DNA of 64,000 bases from Vibrio sp. SCSIO 43135. GTDB taxonomy: Bacteria > Pseudomonadota > Gammaproteobacteria > Enterobacterales > Vibrionaceae. The translations under genes and the position numbers were made by a program. The stretch covers positions 434,001-498,000 of the forward strand of contig NZ_CP071859.1 in assembly GCF_023716665.1 (NCBI RefSeq), written 5' to 3'. The notes below the pieces were generated by a model, which was not told the origin of the DNA, did no database searches, and worked only from the letters and a program-made list of their open reading frames with translations. Positions 9,828-18,473 of this stretch are shown in pieces (the first letter of the stretch is position 1; every line of letters starts with the position of its first letter).

Positions 9828-11780
9828 TTACGCGGCTTGGTGACCAGACAGAATGTTCAAAATCTCATTCACATCTTTGGTGCTTGTTAGCCTATCAATT
9901 GCTTCTGGCTCATCAAGTGCGTTAGTGATGGTAGTGATAACTTGGATATGTTCATCGTTCTTCGCGGCAATACCGATAACCAGTTTGGCGATGTCATCTT
10001 GATCATCAGTGAACTGAATTCCTGAAGGGTATTGGCAAATCACGATACCGGTTTTCTTAACACGATCTTTTGCTTCAACAGTACCGTGTGGAACTGCAAT
10101 AGATTCACCTAGGTAAGTTGGAACTAACTTTTCACGTTCGAACATAGCGTCAACGTATTCAGGATCAGCGTAACCGAGTTCAACCAATTGGTTGCCTGCA
10201 AAGCGAATCGCTTCTTCTTTGTTTGCTGCTTGTAGACCTAAGTGGATGTTTTCAGCTTGAATTTGGAATACCGCGGGTTGCTGCGCTTCAAAGCTATCAT
10301 CATTGGCTGCTAGAACAGACACTTTGGTGATTTGGTCGTCATTTGCAGCAGTTTGGTTTTGCGCAGCTATAAGCTTAGCGACGAACTGATTGTACATTTC
10401 GCTATCTAGGAAGTTAGTCAGTGAAATGTGGTGTGCGTTTGGTGCGTGCTTACGTGCACGGTCGGTTAAGTCTTTATGAGTAATCACGATATCTGCACTC
10501 TCTGGTAAGCTATTAATGGCAAGGTTAGTGACGTGGATGTTAAGTCCTGCGTCTTGGACTTTCTTACGTAGCATGCTGGCGCCCATTGCACTTGAGCCCA
10601 TTCCCGCATCACAAGCGACGATAATGCTCTGTACGCTTGCTAAGTCGACGTGACCATTGTTTTCACTGCTTGTCGCAGCATTACCTTTAGAGCCAGACTT
10701 CATGTCTGTCATCTGTGCTTTAGCTTTATCTAGCGCTGCTTTATCACCATCTTCTTCTGTAGACGTTTGTGTTTTCATTAACAGAGCTGCCACGGTGAAA
10801 GACACCGCTGTTGCTGCTGCAATGGAAGCCAGTACGCCAACAATAGAGCCTTTCTGAGTCATAAGTAAAATCGCGAAGATTGAACCTGGAGACGCCGGAG
10901 ACACAATACCTGCGTTGAACAGTACCAGTACGAATACACCAGCCATACCGCCTGCGATTGCCGCTAGGATCAAGCGTGGGTTCATCAGGATGTATGGGAA
11001 GTAAATCTCGTGGATACCACCGAAGAAGTGGATGATCGACGCGCCACCTGCTGTTTGGCGTGCAGTACCTTTGCCAAATACCATGTAAGCCAGAAGAATA
11101 CCAAGACCAGGGCCAGGGTTAGCTTCAATCAGGAAGAAGATCGATTGACCCGTTTCTGATGCTTGTTGGATACCTAGTGGTGAGAAGATACCGTGGTTAA
11201 TAGCATTGTTTAAGAACAGGATCTTCGCTGGTTCAACAAAAATCGAGGTGAGTGGCAATAGGTGGGCCGAAACAAGGAAGTTCACACCACCGGCGAGTAC
11301 GCCTGAAACGACTTTCACGAACGGGCCGATAAACATGAATGCTAAAATAGCACACAGCATACCGATGATGCCTGCCGAGAAGTTGTTCACCAACATCTCA
11401 AAGCCGCTTTTCACTTTGCCATCGATGTAATTGTCGAATTTCTTGATTGCCCAACCACCAAGAGGGCCAACCATCATCGCGCCCATAAACATCGGGATGT
11501 CGGTACCGACAATTACACCCATTGTTGTAATTGCACCCACAACTGCGCCGCGCTCACCACCGACCAACTTACCGCCGGTATAGCCGATCAGTAGTGGCAG
11601 AAGGTAGGTGATCATTGGGCCAACCATTGCTGCCAGTGTTTCGTTTGGCAGCCATCCAGTTGGAATGAAAAGTGCGGTAATAAAGCCCCATGCGATAAAG
11701 GCACCAATATTTGGCATTACCATGTTTGATAGGAAGCGACCAAAATTTTGTATCTTGATCTTGGCATCTGGTGATATCAT
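9828..11780 (-). CDS. mtlA: PTS mannitol transporter EIICBA
   Basis: Inner-membrane permease that takes up and phosphorylates mannitol with phosphate from HPr. The product has 650 residues with all three domains fused: IIC membrane domain (about 1-340, with the conserved GGIHEIYFPY loop), IIB with the phosphorylated cysteine in VACDAGMGSS (Cys390), and IIA with the phosphorylated histidine in AVPHGTVEA (His565). Close resemblance to E. coli MtlA is evident from the N-terminus (FGRFLSNMVMPNIGAFIAW). The upstream region carries four CRP-like sites. In V. cholerae an antisense RNA (MtlS) covers the mtlA leader; an equivalent could exist on the plus strand just after 11780. Confidence 0.98.
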   Translation of the reverse strand: MISPDAKIKIQNFGRFLSNMVMPNIGAFIAWGFITALFIPTGWLPNETLAAMVGPMITYLLPLLIGYTGGKLVGGERGAVVGAITTMGVIVGTDIPMFMGAMMVGPLGGWAIKKFDNYIDGKVKSGFEMLVNNFSAGIIGMLCAILAFMFIGPFVKVVSGVLAGGVNFLVSAHLLPLTSIFVEPAKILFLNNAINHGIFSPLGIQQASETGQSIFFLIEANPGPGLGILLAYMVFGKGTARQTAGGASIIHFFGGIHEIYFPYILMNPRLILAAIAGGMAGVFVLVLFNAGIVSPASPGSIFAILLMTQKGSIVGVLASIAAATAVSFTVAALLMKTQTSTEEDGDKAALDKAKAQMTDMKSGSKGNAATSSENNGHVDLASVQSIIVACDAGMGSSAMGASMLRKKVQDAGLNIHVTNLAINSLPESADIVITHKDLTDRARKHAPNAHHISLTNFLDSEMYNQFVAKLIAAQNQTAANDDQITKVSVLAANDDSFEAQQPAVFQIQAENIHLGLQAANKEEAIRFAGNQLVELGYADPEYVDAMFEREKLVPTYLGESIAVPHGTVEAKDRVKKTGIVICQYPSGIQFTDDQDDIAKLVIGIAAKNDEHIQVITTITNALDEPEAIDRLTSTKDVNEILNILSGHQAA

Positions 11781-11947
11781 AAGGATTCCCCGTTCGATGT
11801 TCTGATGAATATTGTTGTTGTAAACGGTTCGCTAAAACCGCTGATTGCTTAGTACCCAATCAATTTACCACACAATCTTATATTAGAACTGACGACGGGT
11901 TTTTTGTGACCTGAGTAGACTTTTCTTCCGCTTCCAAATTATTTTAA

Positions 11948-12132
11948 TGAGATCTTAATCACTATTTAGCATTGTAATTTTATTACCAATGCTATTATTT
12001 TTATTTGTCAATAAAAATAATAGTGATGAAAATCTCATTTATGTGATTTTGATTTTGATATTTAATGTGATCTAAATCTCTATTTTGATCTAATTTAAAA
12101 CCGACATGATTTTTAGTGTGATCGATATCTCT
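11948..12132 (-). promoter_or_regulatory. Four CRP-like sites upstream of mtlA
   Basis: Four 16-mers share the pattern WGTGA-N6-TCTCW: AGTGATTAAGATCTCA (reverse strand, 11948-11963), AGTGATGAAAATCTCA (12022-12037), TGTGATCTAAATCTCT (12066-12081) and TGTGATCGATATCTCT (12117-12132). They match the left half of the CRP consensus TGTGA-N6-TCACA well and share an unusual TCTC right half. Centre distances are 74, 44 and 51 bp. In E. coli mtlA is also controlled through several CRP sites, so carbon-source control is likely. Another protein with this specificity is possible. Confidence 0.65.
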
Positions 12133-12252
12133 GATTTAAGGCTTAATTCTCGTCGCGAACTAATTTGGGCTTGATTTTCGCGTTGTTATGAAAATTAATA
12201 ACAGTGATTTATCTAAATCTAAAGTGGTAATAGCAGGCTTGATGTATGTTGA

Positions 12253-12277
12253 GCTTCATCTCAGTTTGAGATGAAGC
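12253..12277 (-). terminator. Hairpin after olsF, weak terminator
   Basis: GCTTCATCTCA (12253-12263), loop GTT, TGAGATGAAGC (12267-12277): a perfect 11-pair stem 12 bp after the olsF stop. There is no T run on the transcribed strand, so it may stabilise the mRNA end or depend on other factors. Confidence 0.55.
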
Positions 12278-12288
12278 GACAGGAATGC

Positions 12289-14046
12289 TCAGCGGTGCTG
12301 TTGTAGGTAGTTCTCAGCTTGTTTCGCTCCCATATATCGACCTAATGTTTTACTTGGAACACTACGCAGATCGACAACGATTAGCCCATCTAATGCGTTA
12401 TTAAACGATGGATCAACGTTAAAACAGACTAACTTTCCATTGAGCGCAAGGTATTGGCGTAGCAATACTGGAACGCTCTTACCGCTGTCGATACGCGCAA
12501 TGACTCGCGAGAGCAACTGAATATCTGCCAGAGCTGTCAGTAAGTTGGTGTTCCACGCCGTATCCGGCTGCGGCCTTGGATGAGAAGCCTTGACCAGCTG
12601 GGCACCGGTTTGGTCATAGTGATGGAACTGCATCGTTTCTGCCAATAAATGCCGAGCTTCTGGGCTGTAATCATTGCTGATACTGACAGGGCCAAAGAGG
12701 TGAGTAAATTGTGGGTTGCGATGAACGTACGTTGCAATCCCTTTCCATAGCAGTAATAGGGCACTCATGCTTTTCTGGTATCGAGCTGCAACCACTGAGC
12801 GTCCCATTTCTATTGATTTGGGCATGGTGTTTAGAAATGGTTGGTCATACTCAAACAAACTGCGTGAGTAGAGCCCGTTTAATCCATTCTGTTGACATAT
12901 TTGCTCAACTACACCAAGTCGATAGGCACCGACTAAGCAGTGATTCTCCCTATCCCAAACAAAGAGATGCAAATAGTCTCGATCAAATTGATCGATATCG
13001 ATCGCAAACCCGGTCCCTTCGCCTGCGGCTCGGAAGTTTTCTTCTCTGCAACGTCCAATCTCATGCAAGATAGCAGGAATGTGTTCGGCAGTAGTGCAAT
13101 ACACATCAAATTCATTGCTTGAAAGCAGGTGCGCCTCACTAGGAAGATTTTGTAGGTCGTGGGAAAAATCATTGATTGGCAGTGACTGCGCAATCGGTAG
13201 TAATGGTTCTTGTTGAGTGGAAGTTACTTCGCTAGCTTGTGGGGCTCTGTGCAATAGATAAGTATTGAGGCGTAAGTAATTCACCACCTGTTGGTCGGTA
13301 AGATTGGCTACCTCTTTATATTTTACCGGTTCTCCAATCGATATCTTGATTGGTAGAGAGTGTTTGTTGAGTAACTCTCGCCCAAGCATCATGGTGCGAA
13401 GCAGAGGGTGCACTTTTCCAGCCATATAAAAGCGTTTCGAGTTATGCCCATCGATGAAGACTGGCACTGAAACCGCCTTATGTTTACGCACGAAAGAGGC
13501 GATAGAGCGGCTCCATTCTTTGTCTTCTAGTTGCTGCTTCTGGGTAGGTTTATCGACCAAGTGTGAGACTTCACCTGCTGGAAATACCAGTAACAAACCG
13601 CCACTTTCTAGATGCTTGTTTGCCGTTCTAAGGGCTTTCATATTGGCGCGAGCAGCTTTACTTCCTTCAAAGACATCTACACCGATAAACAGCTCATCAA
13701 GCTCGGGAACGGTTTTTAAATAGTGATTTGCCAGAATTTGTACATCACTACGTATCATCAGTAGCAGCTCAGCGAGAATGACACCTTCGACACAACCGAG
13801 TGGATGATTTGCTACGACGAGAGTTGCCCCCTCTGCGGGAACGGAGTTGAGAGAACCTCGCTCGATGGTGTAGTCAATACCAAGGACATCTAGGGTATAG
13901 CGTAGAAAAGTATTGGTATCACACGCGAGTGGGCGCTGAGCATACAGTTTCTCTAGCTTGGATAAACCTGTTGCCCACTCAGTGATGTTTTCACCTAAAC
14001 CAAAGGGCGTTTTGCGTGGTAAGCGGAAAGGGCTAGTGACGTCCAT
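12289..14046 (-). CDS. olsF: Bifunctional ornithine lipid synthase (OlsF-type)
   Basis: Two-domain acyltransferase of 585 residues. The N-terminal half is PlsC-like: NHPLGCVEG holds His81 and a Glu87 at the position of the usual acidic residue, and FPAGE is at 155-159. The C-terminal half (about 300-560) is a GNAT-like N-acyltransferase of the OlsB / hemolysin-like class (CREENFRAAGEGTG, EMGRSVVAARYQ). This fusion makes ornithine lipids: the C-terminal part N-acylates ornithine and the N-terminal part adds the second chain. The V. cholerae gene at the same chromosomal place (VC0489, from memory) is reported to do this under phosphate limitation. No convincing Pho box is seen upstream, only a partial CAGTCAT. 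Membrane-associated. Confidence 0.87.
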   Translation of the reverse strand: MDVTSPFRLPRKTPFGLGENITEWATGLSKLEKLYAQRPLACDTNTFLRYTLDVLGIDYTIERGSLNSVPAEGATLVVANHPLGCVEGVILAELLLMIRSDVQILANHYLKTVPELDELFIGVDVFEGSKAARANMKALRTANKHLESGGLLLVFPAGEVSHLVDKPTQKQQLEDKEWSRSIASFVRKHKAVSVPVFIDGHNSKRFYMAGKVHPLLRTMMLGRELLNKHSLPIKISIGEPVKYKEVANLTDQQVVNYLRLNTYLLHRAPQASEVTSTQQEPLLPIAQSLPINDFSHDLQNLPSEAHLLSSNEFDVYCTTAEHIPAILHEIGRCREENFRAAGEGTGFAIDIDQFDRDYLHLFVWDRENHCLVGAYRLGVVEQICQQNGLNGLYSRSLFEYDQPFLNTMPKSIEMGRSVVAARYQKSMSALLLLWKGIATYVHRNPQFTHLFGPVSISNDYSPEARHLLAETMQFHHYDQTGAQLVKASHPRPQPDTAWNTNLLTALADIQLLSRVIARIDSGKSVPVLLRQYLALNGKLVCFNVDPSFNNALDGLIVVDLRSVPSKTLGRYMGAKQAENYLQQHR

Positions 14047-14311
14047 GAAAACCTCAATCGTGAATATCAGACCACTAAGAGGTTAATCAATGAAGATGAC
14101 TGTTTTGCGAAGGAAATGTGTGTGGTTGATTGCGATAAGGTGACGTTACGATGAATGCAAAAATGAGATATGTATCATTGATAGTGATTTGTGTGTCACA
14201 AACTATTACAAATTCGTATTTAACTAGAGGTAAAGCTGCTAACGTTAAAAGTGCGGTTAACGCAATTATAAAAAATACGTCAATATACCTTTGTTTTGCT
14301 GATCTGGAAAA

Positions 14312-14335
14312 GACGGGAGCTAATGTGCTCCCGTC
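14312..14335 (-). terminator. GC-rich hairpin, possible second terminator for the tRNA
   Basis: GACGGGAGC (14312-14320), loop TAATGT, GCTCCCGTC (14327-14335). On the minus strand it is followed by TTTTCC; on the plus strand there is no T run. It could back up the terminator next to the tRNA. Confidence 0.5.
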
Positions 14336-14370
14336 GTTGTATGTGTGGAAATTAGTATCAGCAGAATAGC

Positions 14371-14405
14371 AAAGGCCTGAGAAGTGAAATCACTCTCAGG
14401 CCTTT
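14371..14405. terminator. Bidirectional terminator after tRNA-Ile2
   Basis: AAAGGCCTGAG (14371-14381) pairs with CTCAGGCCTTT (14395-14405); the top of the stem (AGTG/CACT) extends after a one-base bulge. T runs exist on both strands (three bases on the minus, five on the plus). It lies 33 bp downstream of the tRNA. Confidence 0.8.
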
Positions 14406-14438
14406 TTAAATTCTATTATGCACTTCTCGAAGAGAAAG

Positions 14439-14514
14439 TGGTGGCCCCTCGCAGACTTGAACTGCGGACCAATCGATTATGAGTCGACTGCTCTAACCAC
14501 TGAGCTAAGGGGCC
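14439..14514 (-). tRNA. tRNA-Ile2 with CAU anticodon (lysidine-modified type)
   Basis: A 76-nt cloverleaf on the minus strand with encoded CCA (14439-14441). The acceptor stem starts GGCCCCT; the D arm reads AGCTCAGTGGTTAGAGC; the anticodon loop is CTCATAA; the T arm is GCAGTTCAAGTCTGC. The anticodon CAT would suggest Met, but the body closely matches E. coli ileX (GGCCCCTTAGCTCAGTGGTTAGAGCAG), whose wobble C is converted to lysidine by TilS to read AUA. The same tRNA in V. cholerae, often labelled Met, is the integration site of VSP-II. Confidence 0.92.
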
Positions 14515-14611
14515 ATGTAGGGCAATGATTATAGGGGATGAGGATCTAGCTGTCTAGCCAGTAACTAGGGTAAATGCGCTTAGATTTTATCCACTTAAAT
14601 CATTTGACGAT

Positions 14612-14639
14612 AAAAAAGGTGAGCTATTGCTCACCTTTT
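14612..14639 (-). terminator. Terminator of the rpsU-dnaG-rpoD operon
   Basis: AAGGTGAGC, loop TATT, GCTCACCTT; on the minus strand the stem is followed by six T. It lies about 30 bp after the rpoD stop. Confidence 0.92.
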
Positions 14640-14668
14640 CATCAATTACTTCAAAACAATCGTTACGA

Positions 14669-16519
14669 TTACTCGTCTAGGAAGCTGCGCAGAGTTTCTG
14701 AGCGGCTTGGGTGACGTAGTTTACGTAGTGCTTTTGCTTCGATCTGACGGATACGCTCACGAGTTACGTCGAACTGCTTACCTACCTCTTCTAGAGTGTG
14801 GTCAGTGTTCATATCGATACCGAAACGCATACGCAGTACTTTTGCTTCACGAGGAGTTAGGCCTGCAAGTACGTCTTTCGTTGCAACTTTTAGGCTACCT
14901 GAAGTCGCTGAGTCTAGCGGCAATTCAAGTGTTGTATCCTCGATGAAATCACCTAGATGCGAATCTTCGTCGTCACCAATTGGTGTCTCCATTGAGATTG
15001 GCTCTTTAGCAATTTTCAGTACTTTACGAATCTTGTCTTCTGGCATTTGCATGCGCTCTGCCAATTCTTCCGGTAATGGCTCGCGACCCATTTCTTGTAG
15101 CATTTGACGAGAAATACGGTTTAGCTTGTTGATCGTTTCGATCATGTGTACCGGAATACGAATCGTACGTGCTTGGTCTGCGATTGAACGAGTGATTGCC
15201 TGACGAATCCACCATGTTGCGTAAGTCGAGAACTTGTAACCACGACGGTATTCGAACTTATCTACCGCTTTCATCAGACCGATGTTACCTTCCTGGATCA
15301 GATCCAAGAACTGTAGGCCACGGTTGGTGTACTTCTTAGCGATAGAAATTACTAGACGTAAGTTCGCTTCAACCATCTCTTTCTTCGCACGGCGAGCTTT
15401 CGCTTCACCGATAGACATACGACGGCTGATTTCTTTGATGCTTTGCACTGACAGTGACGTTTCTTTCTCGATCATATCCAGCTTTTGGATTGAACGACGA
15501 ATGTCATCTTCGCTGCGCTTAATTTTCTCAGCGTATGGTTTATCTGAAGCCAGCGCTTCATCTAACCATGCTTCGCTAGATTCGTTACCGGTGAATAGGG
15601 CGATGAACGATTTCTTCGGCATCTTTCCGTATTCAACAGTTTGACGCATGATCAAACGCTCTTGAGTACGCACACGATCCATTGAAGTACGTAGTTCATT
15701 AACTAGGTAATCAAATTGTTTTGGCGTTAGACGGAATTCAGCAAAAACCTCTTGTAGCAACTGCGTTGCTTGAGAAGCTTTAGAGCTGTCAGCGCCATGC
15801 TCGTTAATCGCTAGTTGAAGATTCTGGTAAGAGTTACGCAGGTCTGTGAACTTCTCAAGAGCAAGTTCTGGATCGATACCAGTATCTTCTTCCTCTTCCT
15901 CGTCATCTTCACTTTCGTCTGCGTCTTCTTTGTCTTCGTCTTCTAGATCAGATTCTGCAAGTTCCGAACCGATGTGGGTGGCAGTCGGTGCTGCTGTCTC
16001 TTCATCGTTAGGGTCTACAAAACCAGAAATTAGGTCAGTAAGGCGTAGCTCTTCCGCTTGAACTTTATCAAATTGCTCAAGAATGTATGGGATAGTGCCA
16101 GGGTATTCCGCTACCGCGTTTTGAACTTGGTTGATGCCGTCTTCAATACGTTTAGCGATGTCGATTTCGCCTTCACGAGTTAGAAGCTCTACAGTACCCA
16201 TTTCACGCATGTACATGCGAACTGGGTCTGTTGTACGGCCAATCTCGTTCTCTACACTTGAAAGTGCAGCTGCCGCAGCTTCTGCAGCATCTTCATCTGT
16301 GATGGTGTTGTCATCGTTCAGAGCTAGATCATCGGCATCAGGTGCAGTTTCTACTACCTTAATACCCATGTCGTTAATCATCTGAATAATATCTTCTACC
16401 TGTTCAGAATCTACGATTTCTGCAGGTAGGTGGTCATTTACTTCGGCGTAGGTCAGATAGCCTTGCTCTTTGCCTTTAATAACAAGTAGTTTCAGCTGTG
16501 ACTGCGGATTTTGATCCAT
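14669..16519 (-). CDS. rpoD: RNA polymerase primary sigma factor RpoD (sigma-70)
   Basis: Directs RNA polymerase to housekeeping promoters. The product is 616 residues, close to E. coli (613). It shows region 1.1 at the N-terminus, the acidic non-conserved insert ([20 protein letters not shown] near residues 195-215), region 1.2 ([21 protein letters not shown]), region 2 ([40 protein letters not shown]), region 3 and the region 4.2 helix-turn-helix ([23 protein letters not shown]). It is the last gene of the rpsU-yqeY-dnaG-rpoD run, 98 bp after dnaG. In E. coli there are internal promoters and an RNA cleavage site ahead of rpoD; none can be proven here. Confidence 0.99.
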   Translation of the reverse strand: MDQNPQSQLKLLVIKGKEQGYLTYAEVNDHLPAEIVDSEQVEDIIQMINDMGIKVVETAPDADDLALNDDNTITDEDAAEAAAAALSSVENEIGRTTDPVRMYMREMGTVELLTREGEIDIAKRIEDGINQVQNAVAEYPGTIPYILEQFDKVQAEELRLTDLISGFVDPNDEETAAPTATHIGSELAESDLEDEDKEDADESEDDEEEEEDTGIDPELALEKFTDLRNSYQNLQLAINEHGADSSKASQATQLLQEVFAEFRLTPKQFDYLVNELRTSMDRVRTQERLIMRQTVEYGKMPKKSFIALFTGNESSEAWLDEALASDKPYAEKIKRSEDDIRRSIQKLDMIEKETSLSVQSIKEISRRMSIGEAKARRAKKEMVEANLRLVISIAKKYTNRGLQFLDLIQEGNIGLMKAVDKFEYRRGYKFSTYATWWIRQAITRSIADQARTIRIPVHMIETINKLNRISRQMLQEMGREPLPEELAERMQMPEDKIRKVLKIAKEPISMETPIGDDEDSHLGDFIEDTTLELPLDSATSGSLKVATKDVLAGLTPREAKVLRMRFGIDMNTDHTLEEVGKQFDVTRERIRQIEAKALRKLRHPSRSETLRSFLDE

Positions 16520-16617
16520 AGACGGTATCCAACTTCGTATCTGGTGACGGATTTAGTATGCGAATTGCAAACCACGAATATTAACAAATTTATTCATTGC
16601 TGACTAATCAAACAGGG

Positions 16618-18369
16618 TTACGCTTTTAAATCTAGCATTAGGGCTAGCAGCTCCCTTTTCTCTTCGGCTGATAAACCGATACTTCTTGCTTTGGCCTGCA
16701 GGTTTTCAATTTGTTTTTCTACGCACTGGGCCAAAATTTTGTCCAGTGAGTCTAAAAATATATCTTCTTGATTGTCTTCATCGAGAGGGATCTCCCAGCT
16801 CGCAAGACGAGACAGAAGTGCCTCATTTTGCCTATTTCGCCAGCTTTCTAGCAATTGGCCGGTGTTGATATGGGGACGCGCTCGACAATAATCAAGGACT
16901 TCGACCAATAAACCTAATCCCGGTAGTGATAACTCTCTCACACTGGTGAGATCCGGTACCATATCAGCATAGCTCGGATTCTGGATAAGCAAAGCAATTA
17001 CTTCGCGCATCGGAGTACGCTTGATCTCTTTATGTGGTTGAGGTCGCGTTTCATTTACATGTTTGCGCGCCTTGCGTAATTGGTTATCAAACCCGGTACG
17101 CTCATCCAGCAGTTTTTCCAATAGTTCTTGAAAATAGCTATCCGGAATTTTGTTGATTAATGCACTGGCGTGCGCACGTAATGCCGATTTACCTTCATTA
17201 GTACCCAAATTAATTTGGTGCAACTCAATAAGGTTCTCAAACAAGTAGGTCGACAGTGGTGTTGCGTTTTTAACCAATTGCTCAAAAGCATCTTTACCGT
17301 GTTGGCGGATATAGCTGTCGGGGTCTTCACCATCAGGTAAGAATAAAAATTTAAGGGTATTGCCTGTCTTTAAGTACTCCAATGAGTTCTCTAAGGCTCG
17401 CCATGCTGCTTCCTTACCTGCGCGGTCGCCATCGTAACAACACACTACAGTGTTCGTTTGGCGAAATAGCATTTGCACATGATCGCCGGTAGTAGAGGTG
17501 CCCAGTGATGCCACTGAGTAATCTACCCCATACTGTGCGAGTGCCACCACATCCATATAGCCTTCCACCACCAGAACTTGCGGTGGCTCTCGGTAGGCTT
17601 GCAGTACTTCATACAAGCCATATAGTTCTTTGCCTTTATGGAAAATCGGTGTTTCAGGTGAGTTAAGATACTTAGGCGTCCCGTCTCCTAACACTCGTCC
17701 ACCAAAGCCAATCACTCGGCCACGACGGTCGCGAATTGGGAACATCACACGTCCGCGGAATCTGTCGTAGCGGTTGCCTTTGTCGTTCTCGATCAGCATG
17801 CCACCTGAGACAAGCATATCTTGCGCGTCTTTTTGCTGACCAAAGTTCTTACGAACTAAATCCCACTCATCGGCAACATAACCAATGCCAAATTTTTGGA
17901 CAATTTCGCCGGAAAGTCCGCGTTCTTTCAAATAGTCGATAGCGACTTTGCTATTGGATGACTTAAGCTGTTTCCGGTAGAACTGAGCAATGCTACCCAT
18001 CAAATCGTACAGATTGCGTTTTTGCTCTGTGTTGGCTCGAGGCTGGCTGGAGAAACTCCCGTTTCGCTGCTCTCTAGGGACATCAAGTCCAAGGAAAGAA
18101 GCGAGTTCTTCAATGGCTTCAACGAACTCTAATCGCTCGTATTCCATCATAAAGTCGATGGCATTGCCGTGAGCACCACAACCAAAGCAGTGGTAGAACT
18201 GTTTTTCTTGGCTAACGCTGAAAGACGGGGTTTTCTCGTTGTGGAATGGGCAACAAGCGCCGTAGTTTTTGCCTTTTTTCTTAAGTTTTACGCGTGCGTC
18301 AACGATATCGACAATATCGAGCCGAGCAAGGAGGTCATCAATGAAACTTCGAGGAATGTGTCCTGCCAT
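16618..18369 (-). CDS. dnaG: DNA primase
   Basis: Synthesises RNA primers at the replication fork on contact with DnaB. The product is 583 residues. The zinc-binding domain has Cys40, His43, Cys61 and Cys64 (CPFHNEKTPSF, FYHCFGCG). The catalytic core carries EKxG-like and Toprim motifs (VVEGYMDVVALAQ, CCYDGDRAGKEAA, PDGEDPDSYI). The C-terminal helicase-binding region starts after about residue 430. It is the middle gene of the macromolecular-synthesis operon; a perfect hairpin between it and yqeY probably lowers its expression relative to rpsU. Confidence 0.99.
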   Translation of the reverse strand: MAGHIPRSFIDDLLARLDIVDIVDARVKLKKKGKNYGACCPFHNEKTPSFSVSQEKQFYHCFGCGAHGNAIDFMMEYERLEFVEAIEELASFLGLDVPREQRNGSFSSQPRANTEQKRNLYDLMGSIAQFYRKQLKSSNSKVAIDYLKERGLSGEIVQKFGIGYVADEWDLVRKNFGQQKDAQDMLVSGGMLIENDKGNRYDRFRGRVMFPIRDRRGRVIGFGGRVLGDGTPKYLNSPETPIFHKGKELYGLYEVLQAYREPPQVLVVEGYMDVVALAQYGVDYSVASLGTSTTGDHVQMLFRQTNTVVCCYDGDRAGKEAAWRALENSLEYLKTGNTLKFLFLPDGEDPDSYIRQHGKDAFEQLVKNATPLSTYLFENLIELHQINLGTNEGKSALRAHASALINKIPDSYFQELLEKLLDERTGFDNQLRKARKHVNETRPQPHKEIKRTPMREVIALLIQNPSYADMVPDLTSVRELSLPGLGLLVEVLDYCRARPHINTGQLLESWRNRQNEALLSRLASWEIPLDEDNQEDIFLDSLDKILAQCVEKQIENLQAKARSIGLSAEEKRELLALMLDLKA

Positions 18370-18421
18370 AAAACCTTAGAAAAATGCACTAACAGTAAGA
18401 AACGACATTAGGTTAGATACA

Positions 18422-18457
18422 AACAAGCCGTGCGTCCAGAGGATAGCACGGCTTGTT
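18422..18457 (-). terminator. Intra-operon hairpin between yqeY and dnaG
   Basis: AACAAGCCGTGC (18422-18433) pairs perfectly with GCACGGCTTGTT (18446-18457), loop 12 bases. On the transcribed strand the stem ends in TTTGTATC, a short T run. It corresponds in position and probable role to the partial terminator known between rpsU and dnaG in E. coli. Confidence 0.75.
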
Positions 18458-18473
18458 GCAAATGGGGTTTGGG

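Larger units (their letters stand above)
11781..12288. promoter_or_regulatory. mtlA leader and promoter region
   Basis: This 508-bp AT-rich gap lies between olsF and mtlA. The first part (11781 to about 11900) would be the mtlA untranslated leader. Next comes a set of CRP-like sites (separate entry). A weak stem CGGTT (11825-11829) / AACCG (11836-11840) and a run of six T at 11900-11905 lie on the plus strand opposite the leader, where the V. cholerae antisense RNA MtlS would be encoded. No open frame here looks real. Confidence 0.5.
14047..14438. other. AT-rich gap between olsF and tRNA-Ile2
   Basis: About 390 bp. It contains the olsF promoter on the minus strand, a palindrome TTTGTG-TGT-CACAAA at 14188-14202, and two hairpins (separate entries). 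A 72-codon open frame at 14151-14369 has no ribosome site or recognisable product, and its end overlaps a hairpin, so I do not call it. In V. cholerae the 7th-pandemic island VSP-II sits exactly in this interval; here there are no island genes. Confidence 0.5.

Noticed and set aside
11569..11859. Minus-strand frame of 96 codons at the start of mtlA
   Set aside because: It overlaps mtlA in another frame and has no family-like sequence; mtlA itself is certain.
14097..14125. Pho box upstream of olsF
   Set aside because: Only one half (CAGTCAT on the minus strand) fits; the second half-site does not match.
14151..14369. Possible 72-residue protein between olsF and tRNA-Ile2
   Set aside because: No ribosome site, no recognisable domain, and its end runs through a GC-rich hairpin. 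Kept only as a point to check.
15282..15644. Frame of 120 codons antisense to rpoD, and others at 15846-16385
   Set aside because: Low-complexity Ser-rich products opposite acidic or conserved parts of rpoD; shadows.
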